Source of the DNA: a virus
DNA: 39,981 bases
Reading direction: 5' to 3' (one strand)
Virus record (IMG/VR): IMGVR_UViG_3300027754_000202
Coordinates: 1-39,981 of that record
Shown here one piece after another: positions 8,259 to 15,409 of the stretch. Every line of letters starts with the position of its first letter. The stretch's first letter is position 1. The notes beneath the pieces are model-generated. The model saw only the letters and a program-made list of their open reading frames with translations, did no database searches and was not told where the DNA came from. Both the position numbers and the translations under genes were made by a program.

Positions 8259-9329
8259 TTATCGGTATTGTACGTTGCGGATTAGTCCGTTTGAGAATAC
8301 CACTGTTGCTGCCAGCGAGCCCTGGAACTGCAATGGTAGGTATCCCGATCCACCATTGGTCACTGTGACATAGGCCACACCACCATTGCCACTGGCCGAT
8401 GCCACTGCTTCGGCGCCAGCACCATTGCCCAGGATCTGCACATATGGTGGAGCCACATAATATTGGCCCGGATAAGTCACGCTGATTCCTGTGACCACAC
8501 CATCCACCACCGTGGCCGTGCCACTGGCACCATATCCAATGCTGTTGTTCATGGCCAATCTCAACAAGGGATGGAATCCTACTATGTTGAAATAGTCGCT
8601 GACCGTGGCATCATAATACTCACGTGCTTCGGATACATCTGTCCAAACTGCTTCGTAGTTTTCGGCAGCCTGGACCTTGACTGTGCCTGTGTAATGCACA
8701 AGATCAAACTTAACAGTGGTAAAAGCTGTTTGATTTGTGTTGATATAGCTGGAATAGAATTCAGTCTGTTGTATGCTGTTGATGGGCTGCGGAGTCAGCG
8801 CCCAGTCAGGGAATGCAGTAGGCGCAGCACCAACATACTGATTCTTGCCATATAGATCAGGCACGGTACAGACTGCACTGGGGATAAAACTGGGGAATAT
8901 GCTGTCCACGATATTGCAATCAGCCCGAGCTGCGCTGTCTGCATTGGTATAAACTGCCTGCACATAGTCGCCGGCTGTACGTTGTATGCTGTAGCTGGCC
9001 GGTTGCGATTGAATGTTGATGGTATCTGCACTGTTGAGAACCACTTTAACACGCCCTGTGCTGGCACTGAGTGTTTCCATGTCCTTGGCCAACAGCAGCT
9101 GGCCGCCGGCTTGGTCGATCAGGCGGAACACAAATGTGCTGCCGGTGATGTTCACAGGTTTTTCATCTTGATTGATGAACTCAAACAACAGAACGTTGTC
9201 AACACCTTTGTTGATGGTCAGGGTTTTTGCATACACAGGGTCATACCTCGCAGTAAAGTATCCTCCACTGGTGTCCACTAATAGCACTCGTGTGATTTGT
9301 TGGTAAAGATAAGCGGTGGTAGAATACAT
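8259..9329 (-). CDS. Baseplate / tail structural protein, BppU-like N terminus, 356 aa
   Basis: The N-terminal 130 residues contain KTLTINKGVDNVLLFEF, PVNITGSTFVFRLID and RVKVVLNSADT, a beta-sandwich pattern like baseplate upper-protein (BppU) N-terminal domains, though no search could be run. The middle is unassigned. The C-terminal 110 residues repeat YPGQYYVAPPYVQILGNG-type and VTVTNGGSGYLPL-type units (NGGSGY), common in phage tail proteins. It has no well-spaced Shine-Dalgarno: AGGA lies one base from the ATG. A GATAAATA late motif ends 7 bases before the start. It is divergent from the 125-aa gene. A role in host attachment is inferred. Confidence 0.7.
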   Translation of the reverse strand: MYSTTAYLYQQITRVLLVDTSGGYFTARYDPVYAKTLTINKGVDNVLLFEFINQDEKPVNITGSTFVFRLIDQAGGQLLLAKDMETLSASTGRVKVVLNSADTINIQSQPASYSIQRTAGDYVQAVYTNADSAARADCNIVDSIFPSFIPSAVCTVPDLYGKNQYVGAAPTAFPDWALTPQPINSIQQTEFYSSYINTNQTAFTTVKFDLVHYTGTVKVQAAENYEAVWTDVSEAREYYDATVSDYFNIVGFHPLLRLAMNNSIGYGASGTATVVDGVVTGISVTYPGQYYVAPPYVQILGNGAGAEAVASASGNGGVAYVTVTNGGSGYLPLQFQGSLAATVVFSNGLIRNVQYR

Positions 9330-9336
9330 ATCCTAT

Positions 9337-9344
9337 TATTTATC
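9337..9344 (-). promoter_or_regulatory. Late-promoter-like motif (GATAAATA), minus strand
   Basis: One mismatch from TATAAATA, with 7 bases between it and the ATG at 9329, so the transcript would begin at or within two bases of the start codon. It sits back to back with the plus-strand motif at 9359-9366. Confidence 0.5.
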
Positions 9345-9358
9345 CAAAAAATACTGAC

Positions 9359-9366
9359 CATAAATA
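9359..9366 (+). promoter_or_regulatory. Late-promoter-like motif (CATAAATA), plus strand
   Basis: One mismatch from TATAAATA, five bases before the ATG at 9372, the spacing at which a T4-type late promoter would start transcription on the A of ATG. No Shine-Dalgarno is present. Confidence 0.5.
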
Positions 9367-9371
9367 CCCCG

Positions 9372-9749
9372 ATGGGTAACAATGTATTCGAAAAACTAAC
9401 GGAGAAATATCCTTTTATCAGCTTGTGCATGTATGCCAACGCTGAATATGTGGGTGTGATCCAAAACAAAGATGATGTGGTTACCACCATCTACGACTTT
9501 GGTGCGGTGGCAGATCAAGCAGACAAGATGCTGTATCTGGAATTGGCATCGGCCTGGTGGTGGGAAAGCAATAGATCCATACCTATCAATATCTTTCTGC
9601 GCAAAGATTGGGAACAATTCCGATATACTCTGCGCACATTCATCAACAAAGATCTAGAAATCCTGCACGGCCCTGCTTGTAGTTTGCTGGACATAGCCCG
9701 CAAAAAGAGCAAGCGCAAAAGCATCATGCTGGTGCGTCGGCTTGATTGA
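9372..9749 (+). CDS. Conserved-looking phage protein of unknown function, 125 aa
   Basis: A mixed alpha/beta protein starting MGNNVFEKLTEKYPFI, with a strand-rich YVGVIQNKDDVVTTIYDFG segment, an AWWWESNRSIPINIF segment and a basic tail (KKSKRKS). No family is recognised. The start at 9372 is preferred over the longer in-frame start at 9297 because the longer version would run through the start of the divergent gene and because of the late promoter motif placed exactly for a leaderless transcript. Its 3' end overlaps the convergent PolIII-alpha-like gene by 26 bases. It is a lone + strand gene between two minus-strand transcription units. Confidence 0.6.
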   Translation: MGNNVFEKLTEKYPFISLCMYANAEYVGVIQNKDDVVTTIYDFGAVADQADKMLYLELASAWWWESNRSIPINIFLRKDWEQFRYTLRTFINKDLEILHGPACSLLDIARKKSKRKSIMLVRRLD

Positions 9750-10302
9750 GTAGATTCATGTGCAAGGCTACCAAGGCTGCATAGCCCAGTGCATGAGCTT
9801 TTTTGAACACATATCCTCGACCGTCATCACCATCCCATACTGATCTAAACACATCCGGCCAAGGCTGATTCTGCAAGTGTGCTTTGCCTGGACGTATGAT
9901 AGAGATAAATGCTGCCATCCTGGGAATTGAATCGGGACGCATGCTCTGCAATAGTCCTGTGTAGTTGCCCACATGTACCAACTGCTGTGCCCAGTCGGCG
10001 TCCTCCCACAGCCTAGCCCAGGGCGGATCTTGTGCCAACATGTGCTCATAGTGTGCAGGATCCTGTATCAGGCCATACACACCCATGTTCAAAAAGTCTA
10101 TCTTGAAATAGCCACGTGATTCGGCAGTTTCATAGTCAATGGCCGCACAGCCCAACACCGGATCTTGAGGAATGTCTGTGACATACACACCTGAATTGTG
10201 TTTTCTTGCTGTGCCTTGGTGTAGCTGTCGTGCCGGAGTATGGCGTATCAGTTTCAACACCTGTTCTCTGTCAGCAAAGTCAATGTCAATGTCTGCGCTC
10301 AT
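9724..10302 (-). CDS. Miniature DNA polymerase III alpha (DnaE)-like protein, 192 aa
   Basis: Five segments align by eye, in order, with the catalytic core of bacterial C-family DNA polymerase III alpha. ADIDIDFADREQV (3-15) matches PDFDVDF...RDQV (D6, D8 for E. coli D401, D403). ARKHNSGVYV (32-41) matches GKHAGGVVI. GYFKIDFLNMGVYGLI (64-79) matches LVKFDFLGLRTLTII (K67, D69 for K553, D555). MRPDSIPRMAAFISIIRPG (121-139) matches LQPDCFEDMIALVALFRPG. FKKAHALGYAALVALHMNL (166-184) matches the NKSHSAAYALVSYQTLWL region. The PHP domain, most of the fingers and the C-terminal domains are missing; full DnaE is about 1160 aa. Whether it polymerises DNA is unknown. It is last in a coupled replication operon, one base after the zinc-finger gene. 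Confidence 0.75.
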   Translation of the reverse strand: MSADIDIDFADREQVLKLIRHTPARQLHQGTARKHNSGVYVTDIPQDPVLGCAAIDYETAESRGYFKIDFLNMGVYGLIQDPAHYEHMLAQDPPWARLWEDADWAQQLVHVGNYTGLLQSMRPDSIPRMAAFISIIRPGKAHLQNQPWPDVFRSVWDGDDGRGYVFKKAHALGYAALVALHMNLLNQADAPA

Positions 10303-10303
10303 G

Positions 10304-10978
10304 TTACCATCCTGCTTTTGCCAGCATTAATTTTGCGTATTCCTGATCAGCTGGGTAGGTCTGGAATTTCTTCTGCCACACATCCGAATCAATATAGATC
10401 CATATCATGGCCACTTGATCTGTGCTGAGCTCACCCAAAAACTTCTGTCCTGACTCGCTGTTGTAGATCACCCAAGGACTCACACGCCCAGTGGTGATGG
10501 CATGACACAAAGCATTGGCGTTGCCGTATCTCACACAATCATGCGCTGGGTTGCCAGTTTTTTCTGCCCAGTCTAGACCGTATTCCATGGCTCGGGCCAG
10601 GGCATCATCCACTGCTTCCACGGTGAGATAATTCACCAGATACTCTGTGTAGATCTGATCACTGCACCACTTGTCGATCTTCTTTTGTTGTTTCAGCAAC
10701 CATGCCATGAAGCGTTCTGGATTGATCACTCGTGTATTCACACAATAGTGTCCAAACTTCACAAACGCACGATAGTAGGATGACGTTTCAAAATCATCAA
10801 AGGTCTTGTTCTTGGCCGAGCCTTGCATGGTCTCATAGAACCGCACATAGGCCTGCAGGCCCAGCTGCACTCCTCGGTCGTCGCGTTGCAGTCTGCGACG
10901 TTTGGGTTCGCACATGTGTATTTCGATACTGCTTTCTCTAGAGAAAGTCTTGTCGCAGTATCCACAGGTGAATGTCAT
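10304..10978 (-). CDS. Zinc-finger protein, 224 aa
   Basis: The first 25 residues form a C2H2/C2HC-type finger: C5-x2-C8, an aromatic and basic stretch, then H21-x-C23, followed by a basic PKRRRLQR segment likely to contact nucleic acid. The remaining 190 residues are helical with no recognised domain. The ATG overlaps the stop of the clamp-loader-like gene by 4 bases and the PolIII-alpha-like gene follows after one base, so a role with the replication proteins is inferred from context. Zinc fingers of this kind at the very N terminus are unusual in bacterial genes but occur in T4-like marine phages. Confidence 0.7.
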   Translation of the reverse strand: MTFTCGYCDKTFSRESSIEIHMCEPKRRRLQRDDRGVQLGLQAYVRFYETMQGSAKNKTFDDFETSSYYRAFVKFGHYCVNTRVINPERFMAWLLKQQKKIDKWCSDQIYTEYLVNYLTVEAVDDALARAMEYGLDWAEKTGNPAHDCVRYGNANALCHAITTGRVSPWVIYNSESGQKFLGELSTDQVAMIWIYIDSDVWQKKFQTYPADQEYAKLMLAKAGW

Positions 10979-11421
10979 TTCTTTTCGTTGCCAGCGGCTC
11001 GGTTGTAAGCGTCGATTTCTTTTTGTGTGACCAGTTGGGCCATCACGTCGATCTCATCATCTTTGTATGTGGGAAACATGGCTACAAGTGCTTTTCTTTT
11101 GGCACTGAGTCCAGCTTCTTTCTTCTTGGGTGCGATCCAGCTGTGTCGCATCACACCCATACCGGGACTGGCAGCAGTGGCACACAGCCATTGCAGTTTG
11201 GGGTGCTTGGCTATGTCAAAGAAGTGCTTGTTGAGATAGTGGTTGGTGCTTTGTACATAGTATTCTTGCAGTTCTCTGCTGCCGCCCACTGCCGAGCCCC
11301 AGCGTATCATGAGGAATGTTGAGAACTTCTTGCGTTCTTCCGGCGTGAGTTCATCATAGAAGTCACGGTTCTTGACATCCAGCTGACGCATCTCATTCGA
11401 AATGTTTAGTTTGTCGCTCAT
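10975..11421 (-). CDS. Possible clamp-loader small subunit (gp62-like), 148 aa
   Basis: Weak but ordered resemblance to T4 gp62 can be read. FSTFLMIRWGSAVGGS parallels the YSKFMVENALSQFPE region. HYLNKHFFDIAKHPKLQWL parallels the helix containing HFNYLM. A basic segment, GMGVMRHSWIAPKKK, sits where gp62 has RGKRYGKWAK. The C terminus is an amphipathic helix with alternating charge. gp62 partners gp44 to load the sliding clamp. No gp44 or gp45 is visible in the window, so the assignment rests on these patterns and on the surrounding replication operon. The start overlaps the previous stop (ATGA). Confidence 0.45.
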   Translation of the reverse strand: MSDKLNISNEMRQLDVKNRDFYDELTPEERKKFSTFLMIRWGSAVGGSRELQEYYVQSTNHYLNKHFFDIAKHPKLQWLCATAASPGMGVMRHSWIAPKKKEAGLSAKRKALVAMFPTYKDDEIDVMAQLVTQKEIDAYNRAAGNEKK

Positions 11422-11723
11422 TTGATCTTGGTCAATCTATAGATTATTTTTGCTTGATCCAGTAGGTCTTGTAAAGCAGGATTGGTTTCAGCGGCTGCTG
11501 TTATGTCTCGCCATTCTTCGAATAGTTGGTATTCATCGCCGGAAAGCTCAAAGTAAGGCTCATATACTTTTTCTTGGATTTCTTTATATTCTTCCATTTC
11601 GCGCAATTTTTCCCATTTGGTGCGTTCCCATTCATCCGGTTCATACTCCTTGGTAAGCCATAGGTCAGTCCATTTTTCTGTATCCAGGTCAGTCCACTTT
11701 TGTGTATACTGGTTAATTTTCAT
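11418..11723 (-). CDS. Small charged protein paralogous at its C terminus to its neighbour, 101 aa
   Basis: Tryptophan- and glutamate-rich, with an internal short repeat (QKWTDLD, then EKWTDLW) near the N terminus and no recognised family. Its last 27 residues (ETNPALQDLLDQAKIIYRL) closely match the C terminus of the next gene upstream (RTNPALQDILDHAIMVYHL). A 20-base stretch is identical between the two at DNA level. The two genes thus share a duplicated C-terminal helix. The start overlaps the preceding stop by 4 bases. Function is unknown; the shared tail may bind a common replication partner. Confidence 0.6.
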   Translation of the reverse strand: MKINQYTQKWTDLDTEKWTDLWLTKEYEPDEWERTKWEKLREMEEYKEIQEKVYEPYFELSGDEYQLFEEWRDITAAAETNPALQDLLDQAKIIYRLTKIK

Positions 11724-11995
11724 GGTGATTTTTCAGTCTGAGTCAAATGATACACCATTATAGCATGATCTAGAATATCTTGTAAAGCAGGATTGGTGCG
11801 GGCCTCTCTGCGAATATCACCCCAGAGTTTGTCTTGCTGTATCCATTCGTGTAGTGGTCTACCATCTTGGGTCCTAGGATCATAGTCATGTCCCACTTCT
11901 GTTCGCGTGGCAGGGTTGGCTCCTGCTTCGCGCTGATACACCGTGGCACCATCACGCTCGTATATCAATGTGGCTCCGGGCTTGAGCTGTCCCAT
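11720..11995 (-). CDS. Small phage protein with shared C-terminal helix, 91 aa
   Basis: Starts MGQLKPGATLIYERDGATVY, followed by DYDPRTQDGRPLHEWIQQD and the TNPALQDILDHA tail shared with its downstream neighbour. Proteins of this overall layout are, to my recollection, common hypothetical proteins in marine T4-like phages. No enzymatic motif is visible. The start overlaps the stop of the 166-aa gene (TAATG), with an AAGG about 10 bases upstream. It is the second gene of the coupled operon that starts at 12495. Confidence 0.65.
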   Translation of the reverse strand: MGQLKPGATLIYERDGATVYQREAGANPATRTEVGHDYDPRTQDGRPLHEWIQQDKLWGDIRREARTNPALQDILDHAIMVYHLTQTEKSP

Positions 11996-12495
11996 TACCA
12001 GGCCTTGTTGTAATCCACTATCTCGCAGTTGCGGCTGATTTCTTTAACAAAATACACACAATCGGGTTCTGCGTCGTCGTTCAGCGGCACTGCCAGCAGC
12101 TGGCCATTTTTCAGCTTGGGTGCAAACCAATTCACTTCATGATACACATCCAAGATTTCAATGTCCGGAAAGCTGGGACGGAAACTGGTCAGCGGATTGA
12201 ATTGGAATACCTTGAAGCCGCGATCATTTATGCTGGTGAGTGGCAGCACTTCGAGGTCGCCCACGTCGGGTTCGCCAATCAAGATCTGCCAGTCCATGGG
12301 CATCTTGATTGTGGTGTTTCCTATCCTTAACACCAAGGCAGGTGCATTGAAGCTTTCTAAAAATATTAATGGTATGAAATGATAGTCTGGATCTTTGGGA
12401 TCCGAGTTGTCCAGAATAGCAAATCTCATGTCATCTACTTCGTCGGGCAAGTGATCTAGATCATAAAAGCTGTTGTCTAAGGTTAGTATTCGCAT
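11995..12495 (-). CDS. Unknown protein heading the replication operon, 166 aa
   Basis: No recognised domain. Predicted beta-rich with a conserved-looking core, LPLTSINDRGFKVFQFNPL and SFRPSFPDIEILDVYHEVNW. It is first in a six-gene coupled operon (this gene, 91 aa, 101 aa, gp62-like, zinc finger, PolIII-alpha-like). Its promoter is near-consensus (TTGACA-N17-TATACT) and ends six bases before the ATG. No Shine-Dalgarno precedes the start codon, so the mRNA is predicted to be leaderless and the downstream genes to depend on coupling. Sliding clamp gp45 was considered and not supported (too short, no pattern). Confidence 0.65.
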   Translation of the reverse strand: MRILTLDNSFYDLDHLPDEVDDMRFAILDNSDPKDPDYHFIPLIFLESFNAPALVLRIGNTTIKMPMDWQILIGEPDVGDLEVLPLTSINDRGFKVFQFNPLTSFRPSFPDIEILDVYHEVNWFAPKLKNGQLLAVPLNDDAEPDCVYFVKEISRNCEIVDYNKAW

Positions 12496-12501
12496 GTGTG
12501 T

Positions 12502-12530
12502 AGTATAGTTGGATATCTTACCAATGTCAA
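12502..12530 (-). promoter_or_regulatory. Near-consensus sigma70 promoter, leaderless (replication operon)
   Basis: Minus strand: TTGACA (12525-12530), 17-base spacer, TATACT (12502-12507), then ACACAC and the ATG at 12495. Transcription should begin on or next to the A of ATG. The uvsW stop codon TGA lies inside the -35 hexamer. Confidence 0.8.
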
Positions 12531-13996
12531 GATATCTTCATCCATTCCAGTTTCTCAGCTGTGAATGGATAGTTGGCCTCTTTGTAAAAGACCTTGCGTT
12601 TGTTTAGATGCCGTCTAGCGAACTTGCATGTGCTGGTGATATCCCAGATCTGCACATGATCTTTGTCTTCGGCCTTGCGGATGCCACGTCCAATTGATTG
12701 TATCACCCGCACAAAACTCTTGCCCGGTTCGATCAACACAAGATTAAAGATGCGTGGTATATTGATGCCCACAGCAGCCACGCCGTATGTGGCCACGATG
12801 ATCTTGCCGTCGCTCACAGCAATTTCGTCATATTCTTCCTGGCGCACCTTGGCCTTGGTGGCGCCGCTCACAAACACAGCATGTTCGCCCAGACGTTCTA
12901 CCAGCTGGCGACCACACTCGGTTCTATCTACCAGCACTAGAGTATTGCCTGTTTCGTTCACACGCTGTATGAGCGAAGCCATGGTGTCCAGTCTGCCGGA
13001 TTCTTCCAGAAGATATTTCAGCTCGGCTTGATAGTCTGCGTACTCCACATGATCAACCAGCTGCACTATATTCACATGGCAGTTGGCCAACACGCCTGCA
13101 TCTTGCAATGTGCTGGCAGATAATCTGCTGATCACCGGGCCCAGGCTGACCAACAACGCCTGGCTTTCAAACAGCTCTTTGGGCACAGTACCGGTCAACC
13201 CCCATCGAATTGGCACTCTAGACATCACGCCGGTCAGCAGAGTTTTCAATGCATCTGCCTTGGCCATATGCACTTCATCCACTATCACGCATATCACGTC
13301 TTCAATGAACTCCTGGATGGTGCAATCACCTATGCCATTCTTGGTGTTCTTCATGAGGTTATTTAGACTTTGCCAGGTACAGATGGTGTGTGTTCTGCCG
13401 TATTCTTTTCTGTCGCCAAAATACACACCCACATCCAGTCCCATGTTGATGTAGTCTTTTTCTGTCTGTGTCACAAGACTTTTGTTGGGCACGATAACGA
13501 TACTGCGACCATACGCACTCACAGCATCACTCAAGGCTGCTGTCATGATGGTCTTGCCTGCACCTGTGGCCACTTCTTGTATGCATTGTGGGTTGGTAAG
13601 GAAGTTGTTGATGATCTCCACTTGATAGTCTCTCAGCAGTATGGGCTGACCTTCTGCAGGATGATTCTTGGGCCATAGTCGATCGCTGTAGCTGTGTTCT
13701 GTGACCTGTGCAAACTCAAACGTGGTTGAGTATTCTCTGCGGTCGTCCAGTTCGATGTCGTAGTCAAATCGTTCCAATAGCGGAATGATATCCGGCAGCA
13801 GATTCACATAAGTGCTGCCGCCCAGTTGGAAATAAGATACCTTGCCATCCCAGCGGCCCAGTCGTACTGCTGGCAGATATCGTGCATACGGAATGTCGTA
13901 TTTGAAAGCCTTTACTAGAGCTTTGCGAGCGTCAAGGTCAAGACCTTCGATCTTGATATTCACTTCGTCATTGATTTGTATTGTACATCGTTTCAT
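12527..13996 (-). CDS. uvsW: UvsW-type DNA/RNA helicase
   Basis: Superfamily 2 helicase that in T4 remodels recombination and replication intermediates and unwinds R-loops at origins. The N-terminal 115 residues form the small UvsW DNA-binding domain (RYLPAVRLGRWDGKVSYF at 39-56). The helicase core follows: Q-like ILLRDYQVEII, Walker A VATGAGKT (142-149), DEVH box (240-243), GLTGT motif III, and motif VI QSIGRGIRKA near the C terminus. The 489-aa length is usual for the family. No Shine-Dalgarno is present; a TTGACT-N17-TATACT promoter ends six bases before the ATG, predicting a leaderless transcript. Confidence 0.93.
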   Translation of the reverse strand: MKRCTIQINDEVNIKIEGLDLDARKALVKAFKYDIPYARYLPAVRLGRWDGKVSYFQLGGSTYVNLLPDIIPLLERFDYDIELDDRREYSTTFEFAQVTEHSYSDRLWPKNHPAEGQPILLRDYQVEIINNFLTNPQCIQEVATGAGKTIMTAALSDAVSAYGRSIVIVPNKSLVTQTEKDYINMGLDVGVYFGDRKEYGRTHTICTWQSLNNLMKNTKNGIGDCTIQEFIEDVICVIVDEVHMAKADALKTLLTGVMSRVPIRWGLTGTVPKELFESQALLVSLGPVISRLSASTLQDAGVLANCHVNIVQLVDHVEYADYQAELKYLLEESGRLDTMASLIQRVNETGNTLVLVDRTECGRQLVERLGEHAVFVSGATKAKVRQEEYDEIAVSDGKIIVATYGVAAVGINIPRIFNLVLIEPGKSFVRVIQSIGRGIRKAEDKDHVQIWDITSTCKFARRHLNKRKVFYKEANYPFTAEKLEWMKIS

Positions 13997-14002
13997 CAGT
14001 GT

Positions 14003-14031
14003 AGTATATACTTATCACAAACAAAAGTCAA
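14003..14031 (-). promoter_or_regulatory. Strong sigma70 promoter, leaderless (uvsW)
   Basis: Minus strand: TTGACT (14026-14031), 17-base spacer, TATACT (14003-14008), then ACACTG and the uvsW ATG at 13996. The -35 begins in the T-tract of the preceding terminator. Confidence 0.8.
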
Positions 14032-14056
14032 AAAAACAGGCACCTAAGTGCCTGTT
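14030..14056 (-). terminator. Intrinsic terminator upstream of uvsW
   Basis: On the minus strand a perfect 9-bp stem (AACAGGCAC / GTGCCTGTT, loop TTAG) runs directly into a run of seven T. It should end transcripts coming from the AAA+ ATPase and the two small ORFs. Confidence 0.8.
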
Positions 14057-14062
14057 ATAAAG

Positions 14063-14110
14063 TTCGGGCGGAGCCAACCTATCCCGAACGTTTCATTGGC
14101 TATGAAGCCA
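14063..14110 (-). other. Two stem-loops ahead of the terminator
   Basis: Stem GTTCGGG/CCCGAAC (14063-14069 with 14083-14089, 13-base loop) and stem TGGCT/AGCCA (14097-14101 with 14106-14110, 4-base loop). No ORF occupies them. With the terminator they form an 80-base untranslated element that may be a stable 3' end or a small processed RNA. Confidence 0.5.
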
Positions 14111-14115
14111 TGACT

Positions 14116-14256
14116 TTAAAAAACTGCCTCTAGCACACGAGCTAGGTAATAGGCACTGATAATCAAACAGATCCATCCTGACATGGTGCTGCCATCCTCA
14201 AAACAATGCTTGGCGAACCAACCATTCAACAACATCCAAACAATTGAAACTTCCAT
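14116..14256 (-). CDS. Small membrane-protein ORF, 46 aa
   Basis: A 46-codon ORF that starts one base after the stop of the tiny ORF upstream and ends just before the hairpin element. It begins MEVSIVWMLLNGWFAKH and has a hydrophobic stretch (SGWICLIISAYYLARVL) able to span a membrane. No family is recognised. Only weak Shine-Dalgarno sequence (GGTG) is present, so translation probably depends on coupling. Position in the AAA+ ATPase transcript and membrane character are the only evidence that it is real. Confidence 0.45.
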   Translation of the reverse strand: MEVSIVWMLLNGWFAKHCFEDGSTMSGWICLIISAYYLARVLEAVF

Positions 14257-14257
14257 A

Positions 14258-14344
14258 TTACCACGTCACCAAAAGAAAAGCAATCAAACCGGCCACCCAA
14301 GGGTAGCCGCACCATAATGCTGCAATCACGGCTACCCAGGGCAT
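14258..14344 (-). CDS. Tiny hydrophobic ORF, 28 aa
   Basis: A 28-codon ORF beginning one base after the AAA+ ATPase stop. It is almost entirely hydrophobic and aromatic (MPWVAVIAALWCGYPWVAGL, then IAFLLVTW), long enough for one transmembrane helix. An AAGG lies about 12 bases upstream. Together with the following 46-aa ORF it fills a 350-base stretch that otherwise looks empty. Small one-helix phage proteins often act on the host envelope, but no function can be assigned. Confidence 0.4.
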   Translation of the reverse strand: MPWVAVIAALWCGYPWVAGLIAFLLVTW

Positions 14345-14345
14345 G

Positions 14346-15374
14346 TTAGTCTGCTACCTTCATGCAGGTAGTCTCTGCAAGACGCTGCCAGTTACCGGGA
14401 CTCAGCTTACGCAAATCAGCAATCTTCAATGCCATACGCAGACTCATTTCACGCAAGCGAGTCTGGTTTGTTTCCATAAACTCAAAGATGCTGTCTTGAG
14501 TTTCGGGTTCAAAGTCGTAGCCTTCAAACAGCACACCGTCTTTGGCAATCTGTTTGATACGCAAGATCTTGTCACGCATAGTATCCAGCGTCAAGTCCAA
14601 GTAATGGCAACGACTTTGCAGAGCGTCCAAATGATCACGCAGTTTCTGCGATTTCATCTTGTCAAACTTCATGTTGGTGATAAAGATCACACTGCCTTTG
14701 AAGTCAAACTGATCTGGGATGCCTTCGCGGCGCAGAGCCGAGCTCTCCGACAACCAAGAAATCTTACGCTTCTTGCCCGAGTCCAATGCACCTTTCAGCA
14801 AGTTCAAGCACACATCGTCCAGCAGGATGCTGTCACAGTCGTCAAATACCAGCACACAATTCTCGTCTGAGTATTTGTACAGAGTTTGATACAGGCCAAT
14901 AGGAGTGGCTGAACCTTTCACAACTTCGGCTCGCAGTCGCTTGCCTGCAAGACGATCAAACAGCGTGGCTTTCTCAATCTCTTGTTCCACGCCAAAGCTC
15001 TTGCCCACGCCTGGAGGACCCGATACGATCATTGCACGGATGTCGCCGCCAATGCAGGCTTTAGACATTTCTGTAAGGATTTCAAAACGCTCGCGGATAC
15101 GAGTCATTGCTTCGTCTTCAGTCTCTACTGTCTTGGCAGTAGGAGCAGGAGCGGGTGTGTTCATTTCCACGCTGTCACCACTGACCAACTCGTAGTCAGA
15201 GATAGCATCAACACGGATGCGGATAGTGGCAGGGCAGTTGGGAAAGGTGCCGTCATTTTGCACGGTTACATAACCGCCTTTGGCACCAGTTTGGAAGCCG
15301 CTGACTAGTGTAAAGTTTTGGTTTTTTACAGTTTTGCCGCGATACTCGCCGCGTACGATACGAATTGCACTCAT
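14346..15374 (-). CDS. AAA+ ATPase, 342 aa
   Basis: Residues 1-70 are a beta-rich N-terminal domain (YVTVQNDGTFPNCPATIRI), and a Pro/Ala linker follows to about 85. The AAA+ core has Walker A GPPGVGKS (119-126), Walker B VLVFDDCD (174-181), a sensor-1-like VIFITNM and an LQSRCHYLDL segment resembling the SRC motif of clamp loaders. It does not match gp44 closely: there is an extra N-terminal domain and the core insertions differ. It is therefore called only as an AAA+ ATPase, perhaps a remodelling factor in replication or packaging. It has a conventional leader with TAGGAG before the ATG and a TTGACC-N17-TATAAT promoter. Confidence 0.85.
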   Translation of the reverse strand: MSAIRIVRGEYRGKTVKNQNFTLVSGFQTGAKGGYVTVQNDGTFPNCPATIRIRVDAISDYELVSGDSVEMNTPAPAPTAKTVETEDEAMTRIRERFEILTEMSKACIGGDIRAMIVSGPPGVGKSFGVEQEIEKATLFDRLAGKRLRAEVVKGSATPIGLYQTLYKYSDENCVLVFDDCDSILLDDVCLNLLKGALDSGKKRKISWLSESSALRREGIPDQFDFKGSVIFITNMKFDKMKSQKLRDHLDALQSRCHYLDLTLDTMRDKILRIKQIAKDGVLFEGYDFEPETQDSIFEFMETNQTRLREMSLRMALKIADLRKLSPGNWQRLAETTCMKVAD

Positions 15375-15409
15375 TTGGTTGGCTCCTAATGTGCTGTTGA
15401 ACTTACTTA

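Noticed and set aside
11995-12495. Sliding clamp gp45 for the 166-aa gene
   Set aside because: Too short and no clamp-like repeat pattern can be seen.
14346-15374. Calling the AAA+ ATPase clamp-loader gp44
   Set aside because: An SRC-like segment is present, but the extra N-terminal beta domain and the different core do not fit gp44; kept as a generic AAA+ ATPase.
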